A DNA stretch of 64,000 bases from Rudanella sp031411995 (GTDB lineage: Bacteria; Bacteroidota; Bacteroidia; Cytophagales; Spirosomataceae). The notes beneath the pieces were generated by a model. That model was given only the letters and a program-made list of their open reading frames with translations, was not told where the DNA came from and searched no databases. Where the stretch lies: contig JANOCD010000065.1 in the NCBI GenBank assembly GCA_031411995.1, positions 10,401 to 74,400 on the forward strand. The letters are read 5' to 3'. Shown here piece after piece: positions 44,483 to 52,982 of this stretch. The translations under genes were made by a program, and so were the position numbers. Position 1 is the first letter of the stretch; each line of letters begins with the position of its first letter.

Positions 44483-45568
44483 ATGAACTACACGAACTTT
44501 ACGGTTGAGGACTTCGTCGCAGACGATGAATTTATCCGCTGGGTAACTCAGCCGGATGAGGCAACAAACCAATTCTGGGCACAATTTATCGAGGCCAACT
44601 CACGGCAGGCTGAGGTGATTGAGCAATCCCGGCAATGGGTGTTGCACCTGGAACAGGGGCAGCAAAATCAGTCCGTTTCTGACGCAGCCACCCTTCGCCG
44701 GATGTGGGACCATATTGAGCAGGAAACCAGTGAGGTGCCGGTTCGCCGGTTGCCCGTATGGCGGTCGTTTGGCTGGTATGCAGCCGCAGCTTCTGTAATC
44801 CTGGTATTAGGCGTATGGGCCTTGTTCAGCCAGCTCAACCCGGCCCGGCCCACGGCCAGTTTGCCCGCCGTGATGCGCGTGGATACCGATGATCCACAAG
44901 TGGCCAATGCCTTCAAAACGGTGGTAGGCCCCCGGTCAGTGTTGTTGGCCGATGGAAGCCAGGTAACTCTGAGTGCGGGCAGTACGCTGCGGTTTCCCAA
45001 TCAGTTTGAGGCCCGGCAACGGGAGGTTTACTTGATTGGAGATGCTTTTTTCGACGTATCCCGCCGACCCCAACAGCCGTTCCTTGTCCATACCGATGCA
45101 GTGGTTACCCGGGTTCTGGGTACGAGTTTTTGGGTGAAAGCCAGTCAGGATAAGCGGCACGTATTGGTGGATGTGCGCACAGGAAAGGTGGCCGTTTATG
45201 TGCGGAATCCACCGGGGAACACACCCGAAAACAGTCAGTTTGTTACGCTGACTCCCAACCAGAAAGCGGTGTATGCCCTTGCCGATGAGCGGTTGTCGAA
45301 AGAGATCACGAGCAACCCGGTTCCGTTGAAGAGTGTGGATAGGCTCGATTTCGACGAAGCCCCCATTGAGCAGATTTTCACGGCCATTGAGCAGGCGTAT
45401 GGTATTCCAATTCAGTATGATCACGAACAGCTTGCCGCCTGTACGTTAACTACATCTATTGATAAATTACCCCTTTCCGATCAGTTGAAACTGGTTTGCC
45501 GGGCCATCAATGCCACCTACGAGCAAAAAGATGGCCACATTCTGGTGACTGGAGGAAGTTGCCAATAA
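44483..45568 (+). CDS. FecR-family anti-sigma factor
   Basis: 361 residues from the ATG at 44483 (MNYTNFTVEDFVADDEF), preferred to an ATG seven codons earlier because the family begins this way. A cytoplasmic N-terminal sigma-binding helical region is followed by one membrane helix at about 98-115 (WYAAAASVILVLGVWALF). The periplasmic FecR domain (VVGPRSVLLADGSQVTLSAGSTL, FFDVSRRPQQPFLVHTD, VLGTSFWVKA) is next, and then a DUF4974 domain (DFDEAPIEQIFTAIEQAYGIPI) related to STN. It should hold the upstream sigma factor until the STN domain of the downstream SusC signals. Confidence 0.92.
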   Translation: MNYTNFTVEDFVADDEFIRWVTQPDEATNQFWAQFIEANSRQAEVIEQSRQWVLHLEQGQQNQSVSDAATLRRMWDHIEQETSEVPVRRLPVWRSFGWYAAAASVILVLGVWALFSQLNPARPTASLPAVMRVDTDDPQVANAFKTVVGPRSVLLADGSQVTLSAGSTLRFPNQFEARQREVYLIGDAFFDVSRRPQQPFLVHTDAVVTRVLGTSFWVKASQDKRHVLVDVRTGKVAVYVRNPPGNTPENSQFVTLTPNQKAVYALADERLSKEITSNPVPLKSVDRLDFDEAPIEQIFTAIEQAYGIPIQYDHEQLAACTLTTSIDKLPLSDQLKLVCRAINATYEQKDGHILVTGGSCQ

Positions 45569-45647
45569 ATCGTTTTTTTTAACCCACTAAAACACTGGAT
45601 TATGACTTGATGCACCACCCCCTTCGTTTAAATCCTCGTTTTTAGGA

Positions 45648-45683
45648 ATAAAAAAGTCGGCCATGCGCTAACATAGCCGACTT
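45648..45683 (-). terminator. Minus-strand intrinsic terminator upstream of the third susC
   Basis: The 12-bp arms 45654-45665 and 45672-45683 surround a 6-nt loop. In minus-strand RNA the one non-Watson-Crick position is a G-U wobble, while in plus-strand RNA it is a C-A mismatch. The T-run (TTTTTTATT) also follows only on the minus strand. No annotated minus-strand gene precedes it. Confidence 0.65.
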
Positions 45684-45783
45684 GAGTACATGCAAATCCG
45701 GTGCGCCAAATTGGACCCTGCCGCACCAGAGGAGACCCCGTTTTGCCCGATAGTTTCTACCTGAACCAAAACAAACAAATCTA
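45648..45783 (-). ncRNA. Putative antisense RNA in the susC leader (candidate)
   Basis: On the minus strand a TAGATTTG (-7 consensus, 45783-45776) lies at the susC start, and a hairpin plus T-run (45683-45648) lies about 100 nt further on. Together they would give an RNA of roughly 120 nt antisense to the susC 5' leader. The -33 region is poor (TTTTCG). Antisense RNAs beside susC genes are known in Bacteroides polysaccharide loci. This assignment is inference from the two signals. Confidence 0.35.
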
Positions 45784-48700
45784 TGGAAAAGCTACGACAC
45801 CGAAAAACACTTGTCTTAGCCCTCATGAAAATTTCGCTCCTTCAGGCTCTGTTGCTCCCCCTCTTTGTTGGCATTTCGTATGCACACAATGCGCATGGGC
45901 AGGAAATTCTGGAGCAAAAGATCAGCCTTTCGCTCGACGAGCAGCGCGTAAAAACCGTGCTCCAAACCATCGAAAAGGCGGCCGCCGTTAAGTTTACCTA
46001 CAGCCCTCAGCTCATTCCCGCCAATCAGAAACTATCCATCACGGTTCGCAATGAGCCACTCAGCAGCATACTGACCACTCTTTTGAAACCGTTGGGTGTC
46101 AGCTACGAATTGCTGGGCCGAAACATCGTACTGAGTCGACAACTTCCGGCCACTACCCGCGAAACGACCAACAATGAGGCCTTTCTGAATGGGGTATCCA
46201 CTCCCGTTGCAGACCAGCTAATCAGTGGAGTGGTTACCGATGAAAACAAGCTGGGTTTGCCCGGCGTAAGTGTGGTGATTAAAGGAAGCGGCCCATCGGA
46301 CCGGGTACGCGGCACCACGACCGATGCAGACGGTAAATACCGACTCAGCGTACCCACGGATAAGCCCGTGATGCTGGCGTTTTCTTTTGTTGGCTATGCC
46401 ACCCAGGAGGTTACCGTTGGGCAAGCACAATCGGTCATTAACATTACGCTGCTGCCTGATAAAAAATCACTGGATGAAGTAGTGGTGGTGGGGTATGGCA
46501 CCCAGTCGAAACGAAACGTGACGGGTTCGGTAGCCAAAATCGATCTGGGTCAAATCGAAAATACGGCCACCACCAACCTGGCGCAGGCGTTGCGGGGTCG
46601 GGTGGCTGGGGTTCAGTTTACCGATAATGGCCGACCCGGTCAGGGCGGTACAATTCTGGTGCGGGGGCAACGTTCCATTGCAGCCGGCAACAACCCGCTC
46701 TATATTGTGGATGGTATCTTTTTCAATGGCCTCCTGTCCGATCTGAACCCCAACGACATTGAGTCGATGGAGGTGCTCAAAGATGCCAGTGCAGCCGCCA
46801 TTTATGGGTCGCGGGCGGCAAACGGCGTGATTCTGATTACGACAAAAAAGGGAACTACTGAAAAACCTACCATTCGCATCAGCACCTACTACGGGGTGTC
46901 GGACTGGAGTTACCGGATGAAACTGCTCTCGCCCGAACGCTACATTCAAAAAACGCTCGACTTCCGGAGTCAGAACGGGCAGGAAGCCGACCCGGCCAAA
47001 ATTGAGTCGTATCTGGCCCTGTCGGAAGTTCAGAACTACCGCGAGGGAAAAACAATTGACCCCTGGAAAGAAATCTCGCAGGAAGCTGGAATTCAGTCGT
47101 ATGACCTGAGCGTTTCGGGCCGGTCGGGGCGCACTAATTACTACCTGTCGGCGGGTCTGGTGACTGAGAAAGGCCTCATCTATAACGACAACTCCAAACG
47201 GGCTTCGTTTCGGGTCAATGTAGAAAACCAAATTACGGAATGGCTCAAAATTGGTCTTAACAGCACCTACGCCAACCGCAACCTCTCGGGGCAGGAAGCC
47301 AGTGTTTATAATGCCTACTGGACCAGTCCCTATGGCAAGTTGTATTACGACGAGGCCAAAACCCAGCCCACGCAATTTCCAGTGCCCGAAGACCAGTTGA
47401 TTGGCAATCCGATGTATGGTTTATTCAACAAAAACGAGGAAGTAAACCAGAACCTGTTTGCCAACTTCTTTGCCCTGGTGCAGGTGCCATTTCTGACTGG
47501 CTTGAGCTACCGGCTTAATCTATCGCCCAACCTGCGCTGGTCGCGCAACTACAACTTCAACCGGCAGGACCCCAACCGCCCGGCGGTCAACACAACGAGT
47601 GCGAGCAAATTCAATCAGCAGAACTACGACTGGGTGGTTGAGAATATCCTGACGTACGATAAACAGCTTAACGAGAATAATGGCTTCGACGTGACCCTGC
47701 TTTATGGCCGTAACCACAGTCAGGCAGAATCGACCTCGGCCAGTGCTTCGCCCCTGGCTTCGGACGCGCTGGGCTGGAACAACCTGAACCTGGGGCAGGT
47801 GCAGGTGACTCAGTCGGGTGGCTCGGTTTCGGATGGGATCTCAACGATGGCCCGGTTTAATTATCGGTTTAAAAACCGCTATTTGGCCACCTTTACGGTT
47901 CGGCGGGATGGCAGCTCGGTTTTTGCAGCCAACAACAAATACGCCACGTTTCCGTCGGGTGCGCTGGCCTGGATCATCTCCGACGAGCCGTTCATGAAAA
48001 CTGTCCCGGTCCTGAATCTGCTCAAACTACGTCTGTCCTATGGCTCAGTAGGCAATCAGGCCATCAATCCCTATCAATCGCTGGCACTGTCGAGCATCAA
48101 TCAGTATGTGTTTGGCGACGGTGGTTCCACGTCGACGGGCATTTTCACATCGAGCATGGCCAATAAGGATTTGAAGTGGGAAACAACCGTTGCCGCCAAT
48201 GCCGCGCTCGACTTTGACCTGTTCAAGGGACGTATCGGCGGAACCGTCGAGTATTATACCATGAATACCCGCGACCTGATTCTGCGCCGTGCCCTGCCCA
48301 CCAACACGGGTTTTACGTCGATTTTGTCGAATCTTGGCGCGACCAATAATCAGGGTATCGAATTGAGTCTGAACACGGTGAACCTACGGAAGAACAAGTT
48401 TGAGTGGAGCAGCAACCTGGTCTTTTCATCGAACAAAAACAAGATTGTTCACATCTACAACAGCGACACCAACGGCGATGGCCGCGAAGACGACGATTTG
48501 GGCAACCGCTGGTTTATCGGCAAGCCGGTAAGCGTTGTTTATGACTATTCGTTCGACGGCATTTACCAACAGGGCGAGTCGCTGCCAACCGGCTACAAAC
48601 CCGGCTGGGTACGGGTGAACGATTTAAACGGCGATGGCAAGTTCGATGCGGCTAACGACCGGTCGGTGATCGGACAGATTCAGCCCAAACTCCGCTGGGG

Positions 48701-49160
48701 CATAACCAATGTGTTTCGGTATGGCGACCTGAGTTTGTCGGTGTTTGTGAACGCCATGCAGGGCTGGATTCAGTCGTTGAGTGTGCTCGACATTCGCAAC
48801 GCTCCCACAGGTGCGGGCAATTACCCCGAACGCCCGGCCAACATGATCGACGCGGGCTGGTGGACCCCCGAAAACCCATCGACCACCCGGCCCGGCATGA
48901 GCTATACGAACCCTTTGGGTCATAACTACTACATGAGCCGGGATTTTGTCCGAATTCAGGATGTGTCGCTGTCCTACGAATTTCCGAAACCCCTGCTATC
49001 CCGGCTCAAGGTGAGCAGTCTGCGGGTGTATGCCAGCGGCCGAAATCTGGGCACGTTCACAAAATGGCTTGGCCCCGACCCTGAAAGCGGGTACAATTCG
49101 CAAGGAACCTTTTATCCAACACCCCGCACGGTTACGCTGGGTCTGAACCTTAGCTTCTGA
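45783..49160 (+). CDS. SusC-family transporter with N-terminal STN signalling domain
   Basis: 1125 residues. After the signal peptide comes an STN (secretin/TonB N-terminal) domain at about residues 46-118 (KISLSLDEQRVKTVLQTIEK to RNIVLSR), then the carboxypeptidase-regulatory-like domain (ISGVVTDENKLGLPGVSVVIK to LDEVVVVGYGTQ). The SusC plug follows (LVRGQRSIAAGNNPLYIVDG, KDASAAAIYGSRAANGVI), and the barrel ends VTLGLNLSF. The STN domain contacts a FecR anti-sigma factor, and an ECF sigma/FecR pair lies directly upstream, so transport and gene control are probably linked. SusD follows by 8 bp. A GN-repeat or calcium-like segment (NSDTNGDGREDDDLG) lies in a barrel loop. Confidence 0.96.
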   Translation: MEKLRHRKTLVLALMKISLLQALLLPLFVGISYAHNAHGQEILEQKISLSLDEQRVKTVLQTIEKAAAVKFTYSPQLIPANQKLSITVRNEPLSSILTTLLKPLGVSYELLGRNIVLSRQLPATTRETTNNEAFLNGVSTPVADQLISGVVTDENKLGLPGVSVVIKGSGPSDRVRGTTTDADGKYRLSVPTDKPVMLAFSFVGYATQEVTVGQAQSVINITLLPDKKSLDEVVVVGYGTQSKRNVTGSVAKIDLGQIENTATTNLAQALRGRVAGVQFTDNGRPGQGGTILVRGQRSIAAGNNPLYIVDGIFFNGLLSDLNPNDIESMEVLKDASAAAIYGSRAANGVILITTKKGTTEKPTIRISTYYGVSDWSYRMKLLSPERYIQKTLDFRSQNGQEADPAKIESYLALSEVQNYREGKTIDPWKEISQEAGIQSYDLSVSGRSGRTNYYLSAGLVTEKGLIYNDNSKRASFRVNVENQITEWLKIGLNSTYANRNLSGQEASVYNAYWTSPYGKLYYDEAKTQPTQFPVPEDQLIGNPMYGLFNKNEEVNQNLFANFFALVQVPFLTGLSYRLNLSPNLRWSRNYNFNRQDPNRPAVNTTSASKFNQQNYDWVVENILTYDKQLNENNGFDVTLLYGRNHSQAESTSASASPLASDALGWNNLNLGQVQVTQSGGSVSDGISTMARFNYRFKNRYLATFTVRRDGSSVFAANNKYATFPSGALAWIISDEPFMKTVPVLNLLKLRLSYGSVGNQAINPYQSLALSSINQYVFGDGGSTSTGIFTSSMANKDLKWETTVAANAALDFDLFKGRIGGTVEYYTMNTRDLILRRALPTNTGFTSILSNLGATNNQGIELSLNTVNLRKNKFEWSSNLVFSSNKNKIVHIYNSDTNGDGREDDDLGNRWFIGKPVSVVYDYSFDGIYQQGESLPTGYKPGWVRVNDLNGDGKFDAANDRSVIGQIQPKLRWGITNVFRYGDLSLSVFVNAMQGWIQSLSVLDIRNAPTGAGNYPERPANMIDAGWWTPENPSTTRPGMSYTNPLGHNYYMSRDFVRIQDVSLSYEFPKPLLSRLKVSSLRVYASGRNLGTFTKWLGPDPESGYNSQGTFYPTPRTVTLGLNLSF

Positions 49161-49168
49161 TTTCTGCC

Positions 49169-50842
49169 ATGAAACGCTATACACGTCTTTTTTCTGCCCG
49201 AATGCTATCGGGCGTTTGGGTACTTTTACTGTCACTACTGGGTAGTGCCTGCACCGACGATTTCCTGAACGAAGTACCGGTGGGGTCGTTGAACCCCGAT
49301 GTGGTGTTAACCACCAAAAGTGGTTTCGAGAACTATATGACGGCACTCCATGTGGCGGCCCGTGAGGAGTTTGCGGGCTACGATGCCCTGCACGGCCACG
49401 TGACCATGAACATGGGAACCGACGTTGGTACCCCCGCCCTGCCAACCTATAATTTTGTGGATTACAACGTGACACTCACTCCCACTTATCAGGGTGTACA
49501 ATACTATTGGGATTGGGCCTACACCCGGATGCTGTCGCGGGCGAACACCATTATCACCTATGCAGAGAGACCGGAGAGCAGCGGCATCTGGGCTACCGAA
49601 GCCGAGAAGAATGCCGTGATTGCCGAGGCTAAATTTTTTCGGGCCTACACGCATAACCTGCTGGCGAATCTGTACGGGGGCGTTCCGGTGGTGGAGCAGA
49701 TTTTTTCCGGCCCCAAAACAGATTTTGTTCGGAACACGCGCAAAGAGGTCTACGAATCGGCTCGGAAAGATCTCGAGTTTGCCTCACAGTGGCTACCCAA
49801 AACGGTGGATAAAGCCCGCGAAGGTCGTATTGTGAAAGCCGCTGCCGACCACCTGCTGGCGGAGGTGTATATCAGCCTTGGCGACTACGACAAAGCCATT
49901 GCCAGCGCATCGGGGGTTATTGATTCGGGCCTGTACAAACTCATGACCACCCGTTTCGGTAGCGACAAAGACCTGCCCGGCGATGTGTTTTCTGACCTGT
50001 TCAAAGACAGCAACATCAACCGGAGTTCGGGAAACCAGGAAACGATCTACGTGCTTCAGGTCGAAGATCAGACACCGGGTGGGACACCAGGCACGGGCGT
50101 AATAGGCTCGGGCACCGGCGGAAATCACTGGTTGCGGGCCTGGGGCCCGTTCTACGCCAACCTGCGCGATCCGGCCGGCAAGTCGGGCATGGTGCTGGTG
50201 GACAGCATGGGCCGGGGGGTGGGCTGGATTCGGCCAACCAACTATTTCCTGTATGACATCTGGAAAAGTGATTTTATCAACGACATGCGCAACTCCACCT
50301 ACAACATTCGCCGGACGTTTAAATACACTAACCGGGCCTCCGCCTATTTTGGTCAAACGGTGGGCAAACTCACTGCCGAGGTCGATACTATGCAGTCGCT
50401 ATACCCGACGATTCGAAAGATTGAAGGGAAAGTGGGCAAAACAACCGACAACACCTATGGCAAGACCTTCAAGGATTACCCCGTGATGCGGTTGGCCGAA
50501 ACATACCTACTCCGGGCTGAAGCATACTTGCTGAAGGGCGACAAGCAAAAAGCCGCCGATGATATTAACGTGGTGCGGACACGGGCGAAAGCCAAACCAG
50601 CTATGGCCAGCGATATGTCGCTCGACTATGTGCTGGACGAACGGGCGCGAGAACTGATCGTGGAAGAGCAACGTCGCAGGACCCTCATCCGAATGGGCAA
50701 GCTGGTGGAGCGGGTACGCAAATACAGCATCCGGGCTTCCACCCGCACCACCATTCAGGACAAACACGCCCTTTTCCCGATTCCACAGTCGGCCATGGAC
50801 GCGAACTTCAGTGCCAAACTGGAGCAGAACCCCGGTTACTAA
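49169..50842 (+). CDS. SusD/RagB-family nutrient-binding lipoprotein
   Basis: 557 residues with lipidation at Cys28 (LLGSACTDDFLNEVPVG). SusD motifs: IAEAKFFRAYTHNLLANLYGGVPVV, MRLAETYLLRAEAYLLKGD and YVLDERARELIVEEQRRRTLIRMG, and the end LFPIPQSAMDANF...LEQNPGY. It starts 8 bp after the STN-type SusC stop, the tightest susC-susD spacing here, so the two are surely co-transcribed. It is followed by the Tat-type pyruvyl-transferase-like gene at 36 bp. It should bind the glycan imported by that SusC. Confidence 0.95.
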   Translation: MKRYTRLFSARMLSGVWVLLLSLLGSACTDDFLNEVPVGSLNPDVVLTTKSGFENYMTALHVAAREEFAGYDALHGHVTMNMGTDVGTPALPTYNFVDYNVTLTPTYQGVQYYWDWAYTRMLSRANTIITYAERPESSGIWATEAEKNAVIAEAKFFRAYTHNLLANLYGGVPVVEQIFSGPKTDFVRNTRKEVYESARKDLEFASQWLPKTVDKAREGRIVKAAADHLLAEVYISLGDYDKAIASASGVIDSGLYKLMTTRFGSDKDLPGDVFSDLFKDSNINRSSGNQETIYVLQVEDQTPGGTPGTGVIGSGTGGNHWLRAWGPFYANLRDPAGKSGMVLVDSMGRGVGWIRPTNYFLYDIWKSDFINDMRNSTYNIRRTFKYTNRASAYFGQTVGKLTAEVDTMQSLYPTIRKIEGKVGKTTDNTYGKTFKDYPVMRLAETYLLRAEAYLLKGDKQKAADDINVVRTRAKAKPAMASDMSLDYVLDERARELIVEEQRRRTLIRMGKLVERVRKYSIRASTRTTIQDKHALFPIPQSAMDANFSAKLEQNPGY

Positions 50843-50877
50843 TCAGCAATCATTACCAACGTTTTACAGGCATATTT

Positions 50878-52161
50878 ATGAAAAATCTTGATTCCCGTCG
50901 CCATTTTCTGCAAACCACCAGCCTGGCTGCAATGGGGGCTTTACTGATACCGAATCTGTTGAAAGCCAGCCGTAAACCCAACCCGGTTATCTTGCTCACA
51001 TCGGGCTGGCAGGATATTAACATCGGCGACATTGCCCATACGCCGGGCCTGCTGGCGATTCTGAATGAGCGTTTGCCACAGGCGACCGTTATTCTCTGGA
51101 AAAAGAGTAAAAGCGAACAGGTCGAAGCCCTGCTCAACAAGCATTATCCGAAGGTCAGGATTATCAACGGACAGATCGACAAGGCTTCGTTTGCGCCCTT
51201 AACGGACGAAGTCAAAGATGCGTTTAAACAAGCCGACTTCTTTCTGCACGGCTCCGGTCCGTCAGTCGTAGCGGCTGACTTTGTGGAAGCCTGGCACCGG
51301 CAAACGGGTAAACCGTTTGGCATTTTTGGGGTGACCACGCAGGATATCAACCCTGCTCTCAGCGCCTTACTGAAACATGCTTCGTTCATTTACACCCGCG
51401 AAACAGCGTCTATCGAGAAACTCAAACAGGCCGGTTTGTCGGGTGACCACATCGCGTTTGCCCCCGATGCAACGTTTGCCCTGACCATTCAGGACAAAGA
51501 AAAGGCTGGTCAGTTCATGAAGGCGAACGGTCTGGAACCGAAAAAATTCATCTGCGCTGTTCCCCGGCTGCGTCGAACGCCCTACTACAAACTCAAGCCC
51601 AACAACAGCGGGTGGAGTCCGGAGCAAATCAAAGAGGTGGATGCCCTGAACGACAAATGGAAAGAAATTGATCACGCCAAACTGCGCGAAGCCATCACTA
51701 CGTGGGTACGTCAGACAAAAAACAAAGTGGTGCTCTGCCCCGAAATGACTTACGCTGTCGACATCATGGACGAACTGCTCTTTACGCCCCTGCCCGATGA
51801 TGTGAAACCGTTTGTGGTGAAACACGGCTACTGGATGCCCGACGAAGCTGCTTCGTTGTATGCACAGGCGCACACCGTACTCAGTTGTGAGTGCCATTCG
51901 CCCATTATTGCCCTCACCAACGGAACGCCCGCCTTTTATATCCGCCAGCCCCAGGACACCATCAAAGGACAGATGTATTATGACCTGGGCCTGGCCGACT
52001 GGACCTTTGAAATTGAACAAACCACCGGCAAACAGATTGCCGACCGGCTTATGCAGGTTCAGGCAGACTACCCGACCGCTGAACGAAGCATTGTACAATC
52101 GCTGAAAAAGGTCAGGAAGCAGTATGACACCGCCTTTGCCTTCATCAAAAAACAGGTCTAA
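50878..52161 (+). CDS. Polysaccharide pyruvyl transferase family protein with Tat signal
   Basis: 427 residues. The N-terminus MKNLDSRRHFLQTTSLAAMGALLIP is a twin-arginine export signal (SRRHFLQ, Arg7-Arg8). The mature part matches the polysaccharide pyruvyl transferase (WcaK/CsaB-like) fold: VILLTSGWQDINIGDIAHTPG at the start, FFLHGSGPSVVAADF, FIYTRETASIEKLKQAG, HIAFAPDATFAL, and a second domain with VLCPEMTYAVDIM and VLSCECHSPIIALTNGTPAF. Known members transfer pyruvate from PEP in the cytosol, whereas a Tat signal implies a periplasmic place of action. It is the last gene of the sigma-FecR-SusC-SusD cluster. The fold is fairly sure; the reaction is not. Confidence 0.82.
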   Translation: MKNLDSRRHFLQTTSLAAMGALLIPNLLKASRKPNPVILLTSGWQDINIGDIAHTPGLLAILNERLPQATVILWKKSKSEQVEALLNKHYPKVRIINGQIDKASFAPLTDEVKDAFKQADFFLHGSGPSVVAADFVEAWHRQTGKPFGIFGVTTQDINPALSALLKHASFIYTRETASIEKLKQAGLSGDHIAFAPDATFALTIQDKEKAGQFMKANGLEPKKFICAVPRLRRTPYYKLKPNNSGWSPEQIKEVDALNDKWKEIDHAKLREAITTWVRQTKNKVVLCPEMTYAVDIMDELLFTPLPDDVKPFVVKHGYWMPDEAASLYAQAHTVLSCECHSPIIALTNGTPAFYIRQPQDTIKGQMYYDLGLADWTFEIEQTTGKQIADRLMQVQADYPTAERSIVQSLKKVRKQYDTAFAFIKKQV

Positions 52162-52242
52162 TGCGTTGTTGCTGACGATTTTTTTTTGGTAGAGGTGTAA
52201 CAAACCGTTGCTTTTTCCGACTAATCTGCCAAAAACAAACCG

Positions 52243-52515
52243 ATGAAAACTGTAGTCAACACAAACCAAAACCGGCGATGTGTGTCTCGTTCGTTGCCGT
52301 TGGAACAACTGTCGGAAGCCGACCTGCAGCAGCGTAAAATAGCCGCCGAAGAAATGCTGGCGGTGGTAGGCTTGCTGGGTATACTGGTCATTATCATGGC
52401 CTTTTGGTCCGGGCTGTATCCGCTGGCCCTAACCAGCATCGGTATGCAGCCTGCTTTCTCAGATTACCTGGCTCAACGGCGGGCTATCATAAACCAACTG
52501 AACAAACAGAGCTAG
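52243..52515 (+). CDS. Small single-pass membrane protein upstream of an ECF sigma gene
   Basis: 90 residues. A basic N-terminal stretch (NQNRRCVSRSLP) and a helical segment (LEQLSEADLQQRKIAAEEM) precede one membrane helix (LAVVGLLGILVIIMAFWSGLYPLAL), then about 25 residues outside (FSDYLAQRRAIINQLNKQS). The stop TAG at 52513 is followed 2 bp later by the presumed TTG start of the sigma gene, so the two are translationally linked. I do not recognise the family. Size, topology and place suggest a regulator of, or partner to, the sigma factor and the membrane protein at 52973. Confidence 0.65.
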   Translation: MKTVVNTNQNRRCVSRSLPLEQLSEADLQQRKIAAEEMLAVVGLLGILVIIMAFWSGLYPLALTSIGMQPAFSDYLAQRRAIINQLNKQS

Positions 52516-52517
52516 TC

Positions 52518-52982
52518 TTGGCACTACAGGACGAATTTGTGGAACGCATTCAGGAACACCGGCTTTTACTGAACAAGCTGGTGTTTCTATATGCGGATCA
52601 GGCAGAAGATCGCAACGATCTGCGGCAGGAAATTCTGTTGCAAGCCTGGCGTTCGTATCCCAACTACCGGGCGGAGGCTAGGTTTTCGACCTGGCTATAC
52701 CGCCTTGGCCTGAACGTAGCACTCACCATGCTGGCCCAAGCAAAACGTACTCAGTTCTCCGAATTGACCGATGGACCCCCCGGAGACGGCAATCAGTTTG
52801 AAACCGACGACCAACTTCAAGTTGTGCTGCGCCAGCTTGGCCCCATTGATCGAACCTTGCTGGTGATGAGCATGGAGGGCTACAACGACGTAGAAATAAG
52901 CGAGACACTGGGCATTAGTCCCGGTAACACCCGCACGAAACTGCACCGAATCCGGCAAAAAATTGGACAACTATGGACCTGA
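52518..52982 (+). CDS. ECF-type RNA polymerase sigma-70 factor
   Basis: 154 residues if it starts at the TTG at 52518 (then ALQDEFVERIQEH). The longest frame begins inside the upstream gene and gives an implausible N-terminus. Sigma region 2 reads LVFLYADQAEDRNDLRQEILLQAWRSYPNY followed by RFSTWLYRLGLNVAL. Region 4 reads LVMSMEGYNDVEISETLGISPGNTRTKLHRIRQKIG. Its stop overlaps the start of the next gene by 10 bp, which marks a tight operon. The partner at 52973 is probably its anti-sigma or a membrane regulator rather than FecR. No SusC/SusD follows it. Confidence 0.85.
   Translation: MALQDEFVERIQEHRLLLNKLVFLYADQAEDRNDLRQEILLQAWRSYPNYRAEARFSTWLYRLGLNVALTMLAQAKRTQFSELTDGPPGDGNQFETDDQLQVVLRQLGPIDRTLLVMSMEGYNDVEISETLGISPGNTRTKLHRIRQKIGQLWT

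Noticed and set aside
46467..47375. A 302-residue minus-strand frame inside the third susC.
   Set aside because: It is the longest antisense shadow in that gene; the sense frame carries intact STN, plug and barrel features. The candidate antisense RNA ends upstream of it and does not need it.
51367..52308. A 313-residue minus-strand frame across the pyruvyl-transferase-like gene.
   Set aside because: It has no recognisable domain, while the opposite strand has a Tat signal and a family-like fold.
52404..52517. Start of the ECF sigma factor at 52404.
   Set aside because: It would overlap the membrane-protein gene by more than 100 bp and gives an atypical N-terminus; the TTG at 52518 directly after the upstream stop fits family length.
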